Assembly (NCBI GenBank): GCA_948472945.1
Contig: CAOKVX010000011.1
Span: 1 to 64,000 of the forward strand
Direction: 5' to 3'
From: an uncultured Clostridia bacterium
Lineage (GTDB): Bacteria > Bacillota > Clostridia > Lachnospirales > Lachnospiraceae
Length of the DNA stretch: 64,000 bases
Below, piece after piece: positions 53,779 through 63,201 of the stretch. The translations under genes and the position numbers were made by a program. The notes under the pieces were generated by a model, which worked only from the letters and a program-made list of their open reading frames with translations, was not told the DNA's origin and did no database searches. Every line of letters begins with the position of its first letter. Position 1 is the first letter of the stretch.

Positions 53779-54001
53779 TTGCCTATGAATTATACATACT
53801 AAATTGTTTATATTTGGTTTGCGTTCTTTACATTTATCAGGCAGTGTTTGTAAAAAAATTTACTGTTTTGCAAGTTTATTCCTATTTATATAGATACTAT
53901 TCTGATATTAAAAAAGTTATATCAATTTCATGTTAAGAAATACATGAAAGCAGACGATATAAACAATGGCACACATGAAAAACAAGGAGGTTTCATTCAT
54001 T

Positions 54002-54544
54002 ATGGCAAGTATTAATTCACATGACCGTATCAATGATAGGTTATCTCCGTCCAAAAAAAAGAAAGGAGGAAAGGGATTTTTAATTGCTTGTGTCGCGTTT
54101 GTCGCCGTTATCATTTTAATAGTGATTGCCATTAACGTGTTTGGAAAAACAGAAATACAGCCAAACAAAGTTGTTACTCCTGACAATGTTGACGATATTA
54201 TCGAAAGCATGGAAAAGGATAAAGTATCTTCAGGCAATTACAATGTAAGAATGAATCCAACTTGGACATTTGAGGAAGGTAATCTTACCTCCAAGGATGC
54301 CTATGTTGAAAATCCGGCTACAAATAACAATGATGTCTATTTTACAATCGCTCTTGCCGATACTGAAGAAGTTATATTAACATCTCCGGTTATTCCTTTA
54401 GGCAGCAGTTTACAGGACATCACACTTGAAAAAAGTTTATCTGTAGGAACACATGACTGCATTATAACATACCATCTGCTTGACAGTGATGGTGATGAAG
54501 AAAGTTCAGTCAATCTTACTCTTACAATTATGGTAAACAACTAA
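54002..54544 (+). CDS. Membrane-anchored extracytoplasmic protein, unknown function
   Basis: 180 residues from ATG 54002, chosen for the AGGAGG 11 bases upstream; the earlier in-frame ATG (53966) includes that site in its coding part. A lysine-rich head (SPSKKKKGGKG) precedes one membrane helix (about 22-42), so the C-terminal 135 residues face outward. That part is beta-rich: WTFEEGNLTSKDAYVENPA, VYFTIALADTEEVI, SVGTHDCIITYHLLDSDG. I recognise similar proteins only as unnamed Lachnospiraceae surface proteins. It is followed 31 bases later by a secreted protein, likely its partner. Confidence 0.8.
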   Translation: MASINSHDRINDRLSPSKKKKGGKGFLIACVAFVAVIILIVIAINVFGKTEIQPNKVVTPDNVDDIIESMEKDKVSSGNYNVRMNPTWTFEEGNLTSKDAYVENPATNNNDVYFTIALADTEEVILTSPVIPLGSSLQDITLEKSLSVGTHDCIITYHLLDSDGDEESSVNLTLTIMVNN

Positions 54545-54575
54545 TTATTTATAAAATTCAGGGAGGAATTCAATT

Positions 54576-55703
54576 ATGAAAAAGACTTTTAAACAAGCAA
54601 CATCTGTTGCTTTAGCTGCAGCTATGGTTTTAGCAGTATCACCTGCTGCATCAGCTGCTACCGATACTACAGGAACTATCACACCGGGACTTGATTTTGA
54701 GGGTTATGTTAATAAAGATGTGTATGATATTACCGTTCCAACAGTAACCGATGCTGATTTTGCATTCGTTGCTGACCCGCAGGGGCTTTTGAATATTGCA
54801 GATTCTGCTACATATGCAGGTCCTGCAGGTTCAGTATATTTCAAGACAACAGACGCTTCTGACGACGGCTCAACACCAGCCACATACACTAACAAGTCAA
54901 AAGCTCTTACAATTATAAACAATTCTTCATATGGAGTGGATGTTGACCTCGCAGTTACCGTGGATACTGCAAACGGCGGAGACTCAAACATATCTTTAGC
55001 TGAAAAAGATGCTCTCAAAGATGCTAAGACTCCTTCTCTTTACCTTGGACTCGTTTCAAAGAAGGGTGCAGACGCAGAAAACACTACAGCAGTAGAGGCT
55101 GACACTAAGGCAGATACAGCATCTCTTGCTGCAGTAGCTGAAGGTGAAGATGGATATAAAGTGTTTGCTATGACCGCTGACGCTTATAACGCTGAGACGG
55201 ACGCTGACAAAAAGGCAGGCTATTCAACAACAGCTTCTCCAAGCGGATTCCACTACAAATATGGATTATCTGATACATATGACTCAGCTACAAAGGGAGA
55301 CAAAGTAAGCTATGTTCTTGAAGGTGCTTGCGACACAACAGCTGACTGGTCAAGCGTAGATACATCAAAAGTTGATATCAGCTTAGTTTGGTCAGTTTCT
55401 AAGACTCCTACACCGGCTTACGTAATTTTACACGAAGCAGCTTTCTGGTGCTGTTCAGGTGCTGAAGCAACAGATGGTTTTGAGGCTGGTGCTCAATTTA
55501 CAGATGTAACAGTAAATGGCGTTTCAATTCCTGACTGCGAGGCTACAGAGGGATTCGGCAGCAACTACCTTGTTATAACATGGGCTGACTGTGAAGCTGC
55601 AAGCGGTGACGCTCTCGGTGTTGCAACTGAAGACGGAAAAACAAAATGGGATGTACAGTATACATGCAACGGTGAAACATATAAAGGTTCATATGCTCAG
55701 TAA
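54576..55703 (+). CDS. Secreted surface protein, probably abundant
   Basis: 375 residues. A clear signal peptide (MKKTFKQATSVALAAAMVLA, cut at SAA about residue 28) leads to an acidic, Ala/Thr/Asp-rich protein. The beginning, FEGYVNKDVYDITVPTVTDA, and the block TIINNSSYGVDVDLAVTV resemble repeated-gene surface proteins of Lachnospiraceae. The last 90 residues contain six cysteines (WCCSG, IPDCE, WADCE, YTCNG; the final group lies near the C-terminus). Codons favour GCT/GCA and AAG/AAA differently from neighbours, consistent with high expression. GGGAGG precedes the ATG and a strong terminator follows. No sortase motif is seen. Function unknown; a structural surface layer or fibre is possible. 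Confidence 0.8.
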   Translation: MKKTFKQATSVALAAAMVLAVSPAASAATDTTGTITPGLDFEGYVNKDVYDITVPTVTDADFAFVADPQGLLNIADSATYAGPAGSVYFKTTDASDDGSTPATYTNKSKALTIINNSSYGVDVDLAVTVDTANGGDSNISLAEKDALKDAKTPSLYLGLVSKKGADAENTTAVEADTKADTASLAAVAEGEDGYKVFAMTADAYNAETDADKKAGYSTTASPSGFHYKYGLSDTYDSATKGDKVSYVLEGACDTTADWSSVDTSKVDISLVWSVSKTPTPAYVILHEAAFWCCSGAEATDGFEAGAQFTDVTVNGVSIPDCEATEGFGSNYLVITWADCEAASGDALGVATEDGKTKWDVQYTCNGETYKGSYAQ

Positions 55704-55750
55704 TATATCTCATTATTAGTTAAACGGCATTATATAATCAATAATTTAAA

Positions 55751-55782
55751 AACCCCTCATAAACATTTATGAGGGGTTTTTT
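55751..55782. terminator. Bidirectional terminator
   Basis: AACCCCTCATAAA and TTTATGAGGGGTT form a 13-base stem. T6 follows on the plus strand and an A-run precedes, so it ends both the surface-protein operon and the minus-strand glycan operon that converges on it. Confidence 0.9.
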
Positions 55783-55833
55783 ACGTCTTTACGTCTATGT
55801 ATAACATATGTTTAAATAATAAAATCTGTTATA

Positions 55834-56652
55834 TTATTTTCTCTCAAACCTAATAATAAGGTCATTTCCATAACACATTCTCTCTTCCACAGGCTCAAAT
55901 CCATTATCCAAAAACATCCTGCACAAATCCATTATCATCAAATTATTTTTCCATCCCTCGTGCTGTCTGATAAAATAATCACCCATTTTCTCAATAGGAA
56001 TATAAGAGATAACCGCAGTATCACACACCCCGCATATACTGTCTACAAACCACTTGACATCCGACATATATTCAATAATCCCACTTGCTACAATACAGTC
56101 TGTCTTTATGTCAGGAAACTCATGATTCTCCATATCACACACAACAGTCTCCTCACTTCTTTTGCAGTAGTCAACAGGAAAGTATTTTACATCTTCACCA
56201 AGATACTGCCTTATTGACATCGCCCCTGCTCCAAGGTCCATAACCGAAGAAACTTCCTCCGGTATTAGTTCGGCTACCGTCTTAACTCTATAATCCCATC
56301 TTCCATAAGAAAAATCAATTATATTATCATATGCTTTCCACTCTTTATATCCGTATGTGGACGGCAGCGTCTCATTTCCGTACCAATTTGGTCCCCACAC
56401 AAAATTACATCCTTCAATAAGACCATACCCTGCCAATTGGCGTTTTATCTCATTATAACACATCAGGCTGCTGACTATTATAAAATTATCCCTGTTGAGA
56501 AGCTCCTCCGACGGCTCACATACCGGCTTCCCACAATAAATTTTTCCCCATTTTGCTTTATCGTTATCTACAAAACAATCTATTTTTTCTATAAAGCTGT
56601 TACTATATTTTAGCCTTACCTCATCACCTATACCAAAAACTATATTTTTCAA
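55834..56652 (-). CDS. Rossmann module fused to a SAM methyltransferase
   Basis: 272 residues from TTG 56652, chosen because GGAGGGA is upstream and the start overlaps the preceding stop (TTGA); the longer frame to 56685 lacks support. The first 85 residues are a small Rossmann module (IVFGIGDEVRLKYS, IDCFVDNDKAKWG, NFIIVSSLMCYNE). The rest is a class I methyltransferase: VSSVMDLGAGAMSIRQYL, CDMENHEF and DCIVASGIIEYMSDV. It probably methylates a surface sugar. It is the last gene of the glycan operon. Confidence 0.8.
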   Translation of the reverse strand: MKNIVFGIGDEVRLKYSNSFIEKIDCFVDNDKAKWGKIYCGKPVCEPSEELLNRDNFIIVSSLMCYNEIKRQLAGYGLIEGCNFVWGPNWYGNETLPSTYGYKEWKAYDNIIDFSYGRWDYRVKTVAELIPEEVSSVMDLGAGAMSIRQYLGEDVKYFPVDYCKRSEETVVCDMENHEFPDIKTDCIVASGIIEYMSDVKWFVDSICGVCDTAVISYIPIEKMGDYFIRQHEGWKNNLMIMDLCRMFLDNGFEPVEERMCYGNDLIIRFERK

Positions 56653-57755
56653 TTTGTTCCCTCCGTCAATTCCCATACCAAACACTCAAAATTATCGGTA
56701 CTATATTTTTCAAAAAAAGATTCCCTCAATTTAATTCTGTCGGACGATGCGGCTATAGATGGATTATATTTGACAACATCAGAATATTTCAGCGCTGTAT
56801 AATCAATGCTATCGCATATTTTATCAAAGAACCGTTTACCTTTATTGGACTTAATGACAATAACAGAAGTTCCTATGTCATCATCAAGCTCTTTACATAT
56901 ATTCTCTATTCCCCAACAATCGCCCAATTCTATATCGGCAAAAGAATTGTTTTCCTTAAACATGCAGTTATAACAGGACTTTCTCAGATATAAATCCGAT
57001 ATAAATCCTTTCATATAGGCATCATTTAAAAAAAACTTTGAATCGATTTTGCCGCATTTATAATTAAAGGAAATACTATAACTTTTCCAACTATCTTTTT
57101 TGTCCCTAAAATTAATATAGGAAATTACACCGGCTGATTTTTTTGATTTTACATAATCTCCCCAAACTTTTGGCGACGGTGCGCCGTGGCATACCACCTC
57201 TACACTAATGAGATTATCATATTCTTTTCCAAGGAACGAACCCAGACCTGCAATCTGACAAGGCGTTCCTGAAAACAAAACCGGCTTTCCTGTCTGTAAT
57301 TCTTTTTCGATAACCGGAAGAATGTCATATATTTCACTTTGGACGTATTTTGAACCTCTCATACCTTTAAAGCTTTCTATATCATATGCAACAGTATGAT
57401 GTACATTAAACTCTTCGTCAAAGACTGCGCCGCATACACAACCGCCGCTATCTATTACTATTTTTGAAAGAAGTGAAAAAACCGCACCCGATGAACTTTT
57501 TTTCCTCAGTGCTGCATCTCTGCTTTTTCCGGCATAAACACTTAAATGTTTTTTTTCAATAGACGTATTGTCAGTGGCTGAGCCACAATTACACGGACAA
57601 TTTTTAATACACGACATACAATTAATACACCTGTCCTCATCTATGATGGGATATATAAATCCCTCATTATCACGAATCATAGATATACATTGCTGAGGAC
57701 AAATATTGTAACATGCCCCGCATCCCGTACAGGCCGAACCGTCACATATCATCAT
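56649..57755 (-). CDS. F420-dehydrogenase beta-subunit-like iron-sulfur protein
   Basis: 368 residues. Two [4Fe-4S] ferredoxin motifs lie at the start (CTGCGACYNICPQQC, then CINCMSCIKNCPC), followed by the FrhB/FdhB-type N- and C-terminal domains (SSGAVFSLL, SGTPCQIAGLGSFLG, VVCHGAPSPKVW, GDCWGIENI). In glycan clusters this family co-occurs with polysaccharide pyruvyl transferases; its electron-transfer partner and reaction are unknown. GAGGTG precedes ATG 57755. Translationally coupled to the next gene. Confidence 0.88.
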   Translation of the reverse strand: MMICDGSACTGCGACYNICPQQCISMIRDNEGFIYPIIDEDRCINCMSCIKNCPCNCGSATDNTSIEKKHLSVYAGKSRDAALRKKSSSGAVFSLLSKIVIDSGGCVCGAVFDEEFNVHHTVAYDIESFKGMRGSKYVQSEIYDILPVIEKELQTGKPVLFSGTPCQIAGLGSFLGKEYDNLISVEVVCHGAPSPKVWGDYVKSKKSAGVISYINFRDKKDSWKSYSISFNYKCGKIDSKFFLNDAYMKGFISDLYLRKSCYNCMFKENNSFADIELGDCWGIENICKELDDDIGTSVIVIKSNKGKRFFDKICDSIDYTALKYSDVVKYNPSIAASSDRIKLRESFFEKYSTDNFECLVWELTEGTN

Positions 57756-57775
57756 GAAATCACCTCTTTAAGAAT

Positions 57776-58906
57776 TTAATCAATATACGCATATAAAACC
57801 GTGTCATAGAAAAACGTAGAATAATGTCTTAGCTTAAATTTGTATTCCGGCACTAATTTTTTAATATACAACGGAATATCAAATATATCCTCCGGCTTAT
57901 GATATACACATATTGCAAGGCGAGGTTTATATTTTTTTATTGTTTGAGATGCACCTTCCAACGCCCTCATCTCGGCGCCCTCAATATCCAGTTTAATAAA
58001 CGAACAAGGGCCGCCTCCCAAATATTCGTCCAGCGAGCGCACATTAACTACATCCTCACCCTGCTCCGACAAAAAAGAGCCCGCGCCTAAATCTCCCGAA
58101 TGTTCAAAATGAAGTTCTCCGTCTGTGTCAGATAAACCGGCGTTAACAATTTCAATATCGCTCAATTTGTATTTCTGTATATTTTTTTTACATAAAGCAA
58201 AATTATCAACATCAGGCTCAAATGCAATAATTTTCTTATAAGAATTATTACACCATTCAGCAAACAGCGCAGACGAATAAAGGTTGTATGATCCCCCGTC
58301 AATAAACACTAAATCTTTCTTAGGTTTCCAAATAGATTCATCAAAATATACGTTATCTCCATACGCAATAAGCGCATTGTCATAAGGGATAAAAATCCTC
58401 TTTCTGTCAACACCCATCCTTATAAGCTGTTCTGTCATTTCCTCCCTGTAAACTGTAGATGTTATTACAATAAAATTATTTTCAAGTAATTCCCTGTTTT
58501 CCTCAACATTATATACGTAGTGTCCGTCTATATCAAATCCATAATTATTGTTGTCAATATAACCCTTATAGGCTATACCGAGCGCATTAAAAAGACTTCT
58601 GTAGGCATATGACGCATTACCTGTGCCAAAAAGCAGTATATTCCCGCTGCAATTCCTGCTTGCAATCCAGCTGAGCACGTCCAGATTCTCATATATGCCA
58701 TAATTATCATCAATTTTATTATATACCTCAAGAGCCCTTGAAACATCATATGTATCAGACGCGCCAATCATAGAGTGAACATGTTTTATATCGTTCGTTA
58801 TGTTGGCTAGAACCCTCATTCTGAAAATCTTTTTTGATAAATCATCCTCAAAATATTTTTCAATCAAACTGACCTTATCAAAAATTTCATAATTTATCTC
58901 TAACAT
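57776..58906 (-). CDS. FkbM-family methyltransferase with N-terminal Rossmann module
   Basis: 376 residues. After about 70 helical residues comes a Rossmann module (NILLFGTGNASYAYRS, YKGYIDNNNYGFD, NNFIVITSTVYREEM). The FkbM methyltransferase follows: FIDGGSYNLYSS, KIIAFEPDVDNFALCKKNI, and FIKLDIEGAEMRALEGA near 325. It should methylate a hydroxyl on a cell-surface sugar. GGAGGGAG precedes ATG 58906. Confidence 0.9.
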   Translation of the reverse strand: MLEINYEIFDKVSLIEKYFEDDLSKKIFRMRVLANITNDIKHVHSMIGASDTYDVSRALEVYNKIDDNYGIYENLDVLSWIASRNCSGNILLFGTGNASYAYRSLFNALGIAYKGYIDNNNYGFDIDGHYVYNVEENRELLENNFIVITSTVYREEMTEQLIRMGVDRKRIFIPYDNALIAYGDNVYFDESIWKPKKDLVFIDGGSYNLYSSALFAEWCNNSYKKIIAFEPDVDNFALCKKNIQKYKLSDIEIVNAGLSDTDGELHFEHSGDLGAGSFLSEQGEDVVNVRSLDEYLGGGPCSFIKLDIEGAEMRALEGASQTIKKYKPRLAICVYHKPEDIFDIPLYIKKLVPEYKFKLRHYSTFFYDTVLYAYID

Positions 58907-58958
58907 AAATTCTCCCTCCGGACAAATATTTTAACATGGTTATAATAAACTAACATTT

Positions 58959-60125
58959 TCACTTCATAATATCATATATACGTTTTCCACAAGCTTCTCT
59001 TTTAACAACTGCAGATTTGCTCGTTTTTTCTATCAAGTCAATATACTCTGTTAATGAAATATATTTATTTTCATTAATCGTAAAATCACAAGTATATTTC
59101 GACATAAACTCACGCCTATCAATAGTTATCTTTTCACTACTGCTAAAAATAATTTCATTATCTGTAATAAGGGGAAGATAGCATATTTCTCCTTTACATG
59201 CTATCGGAATACCTGTCTTCAGCCCATCTTCCACAAGCTCTTTTTTGTAAATACTGTTAGCGGTTACGTCAATAAATACACCATACTTACAAAAATAAGG
59301 AATAAGAACTGCCTTTTCATTTATACTCAAAAGCTCAAAACCATTCTCTCTGTATTCAGGCTCTATCAAATCACTGTACATAAATGTGACTTGTCTGCCA
59401 TTTCTTAAATCCACATATACCGCGCACGGCTCATCCATTGCCGCAGCAAGAAAACCGTCTGCTGCTTTTACAATCTTTGCAAACTTTAGTTTTTTATTTA
59501 TTTTAATTGTACTGTAATTTTGTTCACTTATGTTATACGCAAAAACCTTATTGGTTGCCGATATAAGGCAATACATTATACCATTATCAAAAAATATGCT
59601 TCTGGATATTTCCCTGTCCTTTTTTATATAAGGGAGGATTGTCATGTCTATCAATGTAGATATTGTTTTATCTTTAATATTATATGTTTTAATCTCATTA
59701 GTCATTGCGGGTACCATATATACATTGCCGTCATATAAAAGCCCGGTATAGTAATTTGCATTTCCATTATCAGAAACCTTATAACTTTTTAACTCACCGC
59801 TTAGAATATTATACTGTATCAGATATAATGAATTATATGGAAGAATAAATATATAATCCCTATCATGTAGGATTTTAACATATCCAAAATTACTGACGGA
59901 ATAAGGCAGCTGTCTGGCAAGCTTAATCTTCCTAGTTTTAATATCAATACTCACAAGACAGTTGTAATAAGTCACAAACCACACACAGTCATCTATAACG
60001 CATCCGTCAAATGTTGTGTTTAAAAGGCATCCTCCATTACAGTCGACAAAATCTTCTGCCTCATATTGTATTTCGGGCATACCTATTATTTTAATTTTTT
60101 CTTCTCGAAGAACACTATCCATCAT
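58959..60125 (-). CDS. Beta-propeller-like protein in the glycan operon
   Basis: 388 residues, no signal peptide, no cluster-binding motif. The protein has repeated beta segments of 45-55 residues (VWFVTYYNCLVSIDIKTRKI, SLYLIQYNILSGELKSYKV, YMVPAMTNEIKTYNIKDKTI), like a Kelch or WD-type propeller with about six blades. GGGGG precedes the ATG. It probably scaffolds or binds a partner of the glycan pathway; the function is not known. Confidence 0.7.
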   Translation of the reverse strand: MMDSVLREEKIKIIGMPEIQYEAEDFVDCNGGCLLNTTFDGCVIDDCVWFVTYYNCLVSIDIKTRKIKLARQLPYSVSNFGYVKILHDRDYIFILPYNSLYLIQYNILSGELKSYKVSDNGNANYYTGLLYDGNVYMVPAMTNEIKTYNIKDKTISTLIDMTILPYIKKDREISRSIFFDNGIMYCLISATNKVFAYNISEQNYSTIKINKKLKFAKIVKAADGFLAAAMDEPCAVYVDLRNGRQVTFMYSDLIEPEYRENGFELLSINEKAVLIPYFCKYGVFIDVTANSIYKKELVEDGLKTGIPIACKGEICYLPLITDNEIIFSSSEKITIDRREFMSKYTCDFTINENKYISLTEYIDLIEKTSKSAVVKREACGKRIYDIMK

Positions 60126-60135
60126 GCACCCCCTG

Positions 60136-61275
60136 TCATCCCTCTACAGCATTTTTTAAAAATAAAAACGATTTTTCCGATTCTTCCTCCAGCTTTTTAT
60201 TCACAAGCTCATAATCTATTCTCTCAAGCCCTATAGCATCTCTCACACAGCTGACTTTCTTTCCGGCAATCCCCAGTTTCCTAAGGACATTGTTTTGACG
60301 CTCCTCACTAGCAATTACATCACTGCCGACCTGTGCCCTTCCCATAATGCAGAACTGCTTTTCAAATTTTATTGAAATTGCCATGCCGTGAAATGAATCC
60401 GTACATATCATATCGGCATAATATATAAGCGAGAGAAATTCGGCAGGCCCTGCGTCAGTACAAGCCTCAAACACACCCAAACTTTTATTCTGGCTGTCAA
60501 GTATGTTCGTCGGAATATATATCACCTTAACCGCCCCGCAATCTTTCATAATGCGTCTTACTGCCGGCTTATATTTTCTAATATCGCCTATCATGTAACA
60601 GAATACATACGGTTCGTCAACAAGCCTTTTTGACATAACTTTTTTCCATTCTGATACATCAAGGAGCAATGTCGGGTCAAGAACTGAATATATTTTTTTA
60701 TCTGTATACTTATTTAAAATGCCTACGCTGTATTCTTCCCTTACAGACACAGCGTCAAACTTTTCAATACACGCAGCAATCTGCCTGTATACGCTATTAC
60801 AATATTCATCCTCATAAAAAACCCCGCTCGGAGCGTAGGCAATCTTTTTCTGCCCATTAACACCCATCCCATCAATCGCATACACAGGGTTAAACCAGAG
60901 CGGATTCCATATCTGGTCGCTTCCGCATATAAGTATATCAATATCCCTTATGCGCTTCTCTATATCCTCTTTACAGTAGCAGGGGCCCGAGACATTAATA
61001 TTCCTACGGATAAACTTTCTAAACCTGATTATTCGCCTGTCAAGTTTTTTTTCAATCTTCAACAGCTTATAAACAAACTCGTACATCTTGTCAAACAAAT
61101 AAAAAGAAGCGTTACGCTTTACAAAATCATTATCGTCGCGCTTTCTAAAATAAATGATTTCCGATTCTATTCCCATTCGGCCGCACAATTTTGTCATAGC
61201 GTAGCACTGAAATATCTGACCATAGTTAGTAACGCCATTATTATCACACCAAGTAAAAATAGCCGCTTTCTTCAT
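60136..61275 (-). CDS. Polysaccharide pyruvyl transferase
   Basis: 379 residues from ATG 61275, which overlaps the preceding stop by four bases and has GGAG nine bases upstream. Family blocks are GVTNYGQIFQCYAM near the N-terminus, CGSDQIWNP, SVREEYSVGILNKY, DPTLLLDVSEW and TDSFHGMAISIKF. It transfers pyruvate from PEP to form ketal groups on exported polysaccharide. Position between a Rossmann protein and the propeller gene places it in surface-glycan synthesis. Confidence 0.9.
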   Translation of the reverse strand: MKKAAIFTWCDNNGVTNYGQIFQCYAMTKLCGRMGIESEIIYFRKRDDNDFVKRNASFYLFDKMYEFVYKLLKIEKKLDRRIIRFRKFIRRNINVSGPCYCKEDIEKRIRDIDILICGSDQIWNPLWFNPVYAIDGMGVNGQKKIAYAPSGVFYEDEYCNSVYRQIAACIEKFDAVSVREEYSVGILNKYTDKKIYSVLDPTLLLDVSEWKKVMSKRLVDEPYVFCYMIGDIRKYKPAVRRIMKDCGAVKVIYIPTNILDSQNKSLGVFEACTDAGPAEFLSLIYYADMICTDSFHGMAISIKFEKQFCIMGRAQVGSDVIASEERQNNVLRKLGIAGKKVSCVRDAIGLERIDYELVNKKLEEESEKSFLFLKNAVEG

Positions 61276-61667
61276 ACGCAATACTCCACAACATCCTCAA
61301 GGGAAATAATATCCGCATCCGTCTTTCCGTCAAGGTCACACTCAATATCAAAAAAAAACTGAACCGGCGTTATAATAATTGCATCCGTCTCGGGCAACTG
61401 CTGTTCCAGTGTATATACTTTTATTCCTTCAATATGAATATTTTCCGCATTTCTGTCAATAGCATAACTCACGCTGACATCCAACGCCTGTAAATCCTCA
61501 TACAGCCTGCTTCCCAACGCGCCAAGACCGTATATGGCAACCGTATCTATGCAGTTATCGTCAAAATATTTCTGCAGGCTTTTACCTTCATATTTAAGCT
61601 TCATCCATTTATCGAATATATGAAATCCCAGCTCGAAAATAGACGGCCTATAACTTTTTTTCTTCAT
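61272..61667 (-). CDS. Stand-alone Rossmann-module protein
   Basis: 131 residues. After 35 helical residues it contains the same module found fused in neighbours: DTVAIYGLGALGSRLYEDLQ, YAIDRNAENIHIEG and DAIIITPVQFFFDIE. On its own it may bind a nucleotide sugar or act as a subunit for the adjacent pyruvyl transferase, with which it overlaps by four bases. No catalytic residues are recognised. GAGGTG precedes ATG 61667. Confidence 0.75.
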   Translation of the reverse strand: MKKKSYRPSIFELGFHIFDKWMKLKYEGKSLQKYFDDNCIDTVAIYGLGALGSRLYEDLQALDVSVSYAIDRNAENIHIEGIKVYTLEQQLPETDAIIITPVQFFFDIECDLDGKTDADIISLEDVVEYCV

Positions 61668-61693
61668 TAAAACACCTCATTAAATATATCGGA

Positions 61694-63130
61694 TTATCTT
61701 GAGCATAAATCAACCCAGATAATCTTTCCTGCATCAATTCCCTTATTAAGTAAATCAGCCTTTATCGCCTCATATGTTGACCTTTCAACAACTGCAATTA
61801 TAATATAATCGTATAAAACCACCGAAATATCTTCGACAGGAGAAACATTCAGTCCCCTTTCTTTAAGGCTTTTATAATTATTGTCGACCCATAACTTAAC
61901 ATTACAATAGCCGGATTCGGTAAACTGTGCGTAGAAATCTTTTCCCGCGTCTCCGGCCCCGTATAAAACTATATCAGAACCCTTTGGTATTCTGCGAAAC
62001 GGAAAATACCACCTTTTATTTTTTGCATAGTACCGGTTTGCTTCTTCCAACAGCTCTGACGTTTTATAGAAAAGCTTTTCATATATATGCATGTACATGT
62101 TGGCCCTCTCCTCATTACACCTCCTGCTGCACAAATCCCTCATTATAAATTCATCAGCGCTGTATTTATTCATGTAACACAGCCTGTCGTACCAATATTT
62201 TTCAAAATAATAATCGGCGTCATGCTCATTAAGTCCGTACAAGGGTATTACATACTCTTTCAGCTTATTATACATCCGTCTGTAAGCATTAATATCCCCA
62301 AGCATTGACAGAACCGCTATCATATGCATTGCGATAAAGTTATCATAACTCTTTCGCAGTAATATATCTAATTTTCTTATTTTCAATTCTTCAAGAAAAC
62401 TTTCAAACATTTTTATTGTACTTTCCCAATAATCATCCCTGCTGTTTTCCAAAGAATTAGGGTTATATTTTCTATAGTGGATCAGGGCGTTTTCAACGGT
62501 AGTAATTCTCTCTGCCACTGCCAGCGCCACAAAAACAAACTGTACATCCTCCTCCGTCCTGTCGTCACCATAATGTAAATTGTTTTTCAATATAAACTCG
62601 CGGTTAAATAATTTGTCCCATGACCAAGCGACACATATCCAAAAAATATATTCAGGTATATCATATTTTGAAAAAACTTCATTTGATGGCATATATGCAG
62701 GATTATACGACATGTTCCATTCAATATCGCACTGATTTTCATCATCGTAAGCAAAACTGTTACATACGACTATATCAGCTCCAACAGATTCAGCCCGCTC
62801 GTACATTACACACAATGCGTCAGGTTCAAAGAAATCGTCCGAGTCCCAAAATATGACGTATTTTCCTGTCGCCTTTTTCAATCCATTGTTCCTTGCCACT
62901 CCGGCAAACTGATTCTTTTGGTTATAAACACGGACCCTTGCATCCTTTTTTTGATATTCTTTTAATATATCCGCCGAACTGTCTGTCGAGCCGTCGTCCA
63001 CACATATTATCTCAATTTCCCTTAAAGTCTGATTTACCACACTGTCCAAGCACTGCCTCAAATAAGGTTCCGCGTTGTAAACCGGAATAATAACCGAAAC
63101 TTTTGGATTTGCTTTATCAATATTTATCAT
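61694..63130 (-). CDS. GT2 glycosyltransferase with C-terminal Rossmann module
   Basis: 478 residues from ATG 63130; the first ATG (63142) abuts AAAGG too closely to be used. The GT-A domain (about 8-230) has VSVIIPVYNAEPYLRQCL, EIICVDDGSTDSSADILKEY and the metal site FWDSDDFFEPDAL. The C-terminal 105 residues are a Rossmann module (IVLYGAGDAGKDFYAQF, KLWVDNNYKSLK, YIIIAVVERSTYEA). It would add a sugar to a lipid- or protein-linked glycan at the membrane. Confidence 0.92.
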   Translation of the reverse strand: MINIDKANPKVSVIIPVYNAEPYLRQCLDSVVNQTLREIEIICVDDGSTDSSADILKEYQKKDARVRVYNQKNQFAGVARNNGLKKATGKYVIFWDSDDFFEPDALCVMYERAESVGADIVVCNSFAYDDENQCDIEWNMSYNPAYMPSNEVFSKYDIPEYIFWICVAWSWDKLFNREFILKNNLHYGDDRTEEDVQFVFVALAVAERITTVENALIHYRKYNPNSLENSRDDYWESTIKMFESFLEELKIRKLDILLRKSYDNFIAMHMIAVLSMLGDINAYRRMYNKLKEYVIPLYGLNEHDADYYFEKYWYDRLCYMNKYSADEFIMRDLCSRRCNEERANMYMHIYEKLFYKTSELLEEANRYYAKNKRWYFPFRRIPKGSDIVLYGAGDAGKDFYAQFTESGYCNVKLWVDNNYKSLKERGLNVSPVEDISVVLYDYIIIAVVERSTYEAIKADLLNKGIDAGKIIWVDLCSR

Positions 63131-63201
63131 AGTAAAATCCATCCTTTAACAAATCGCGGCATGTTTACAAGTTCTGCACTTTATCAGCAACATTAATGAC
63201 T

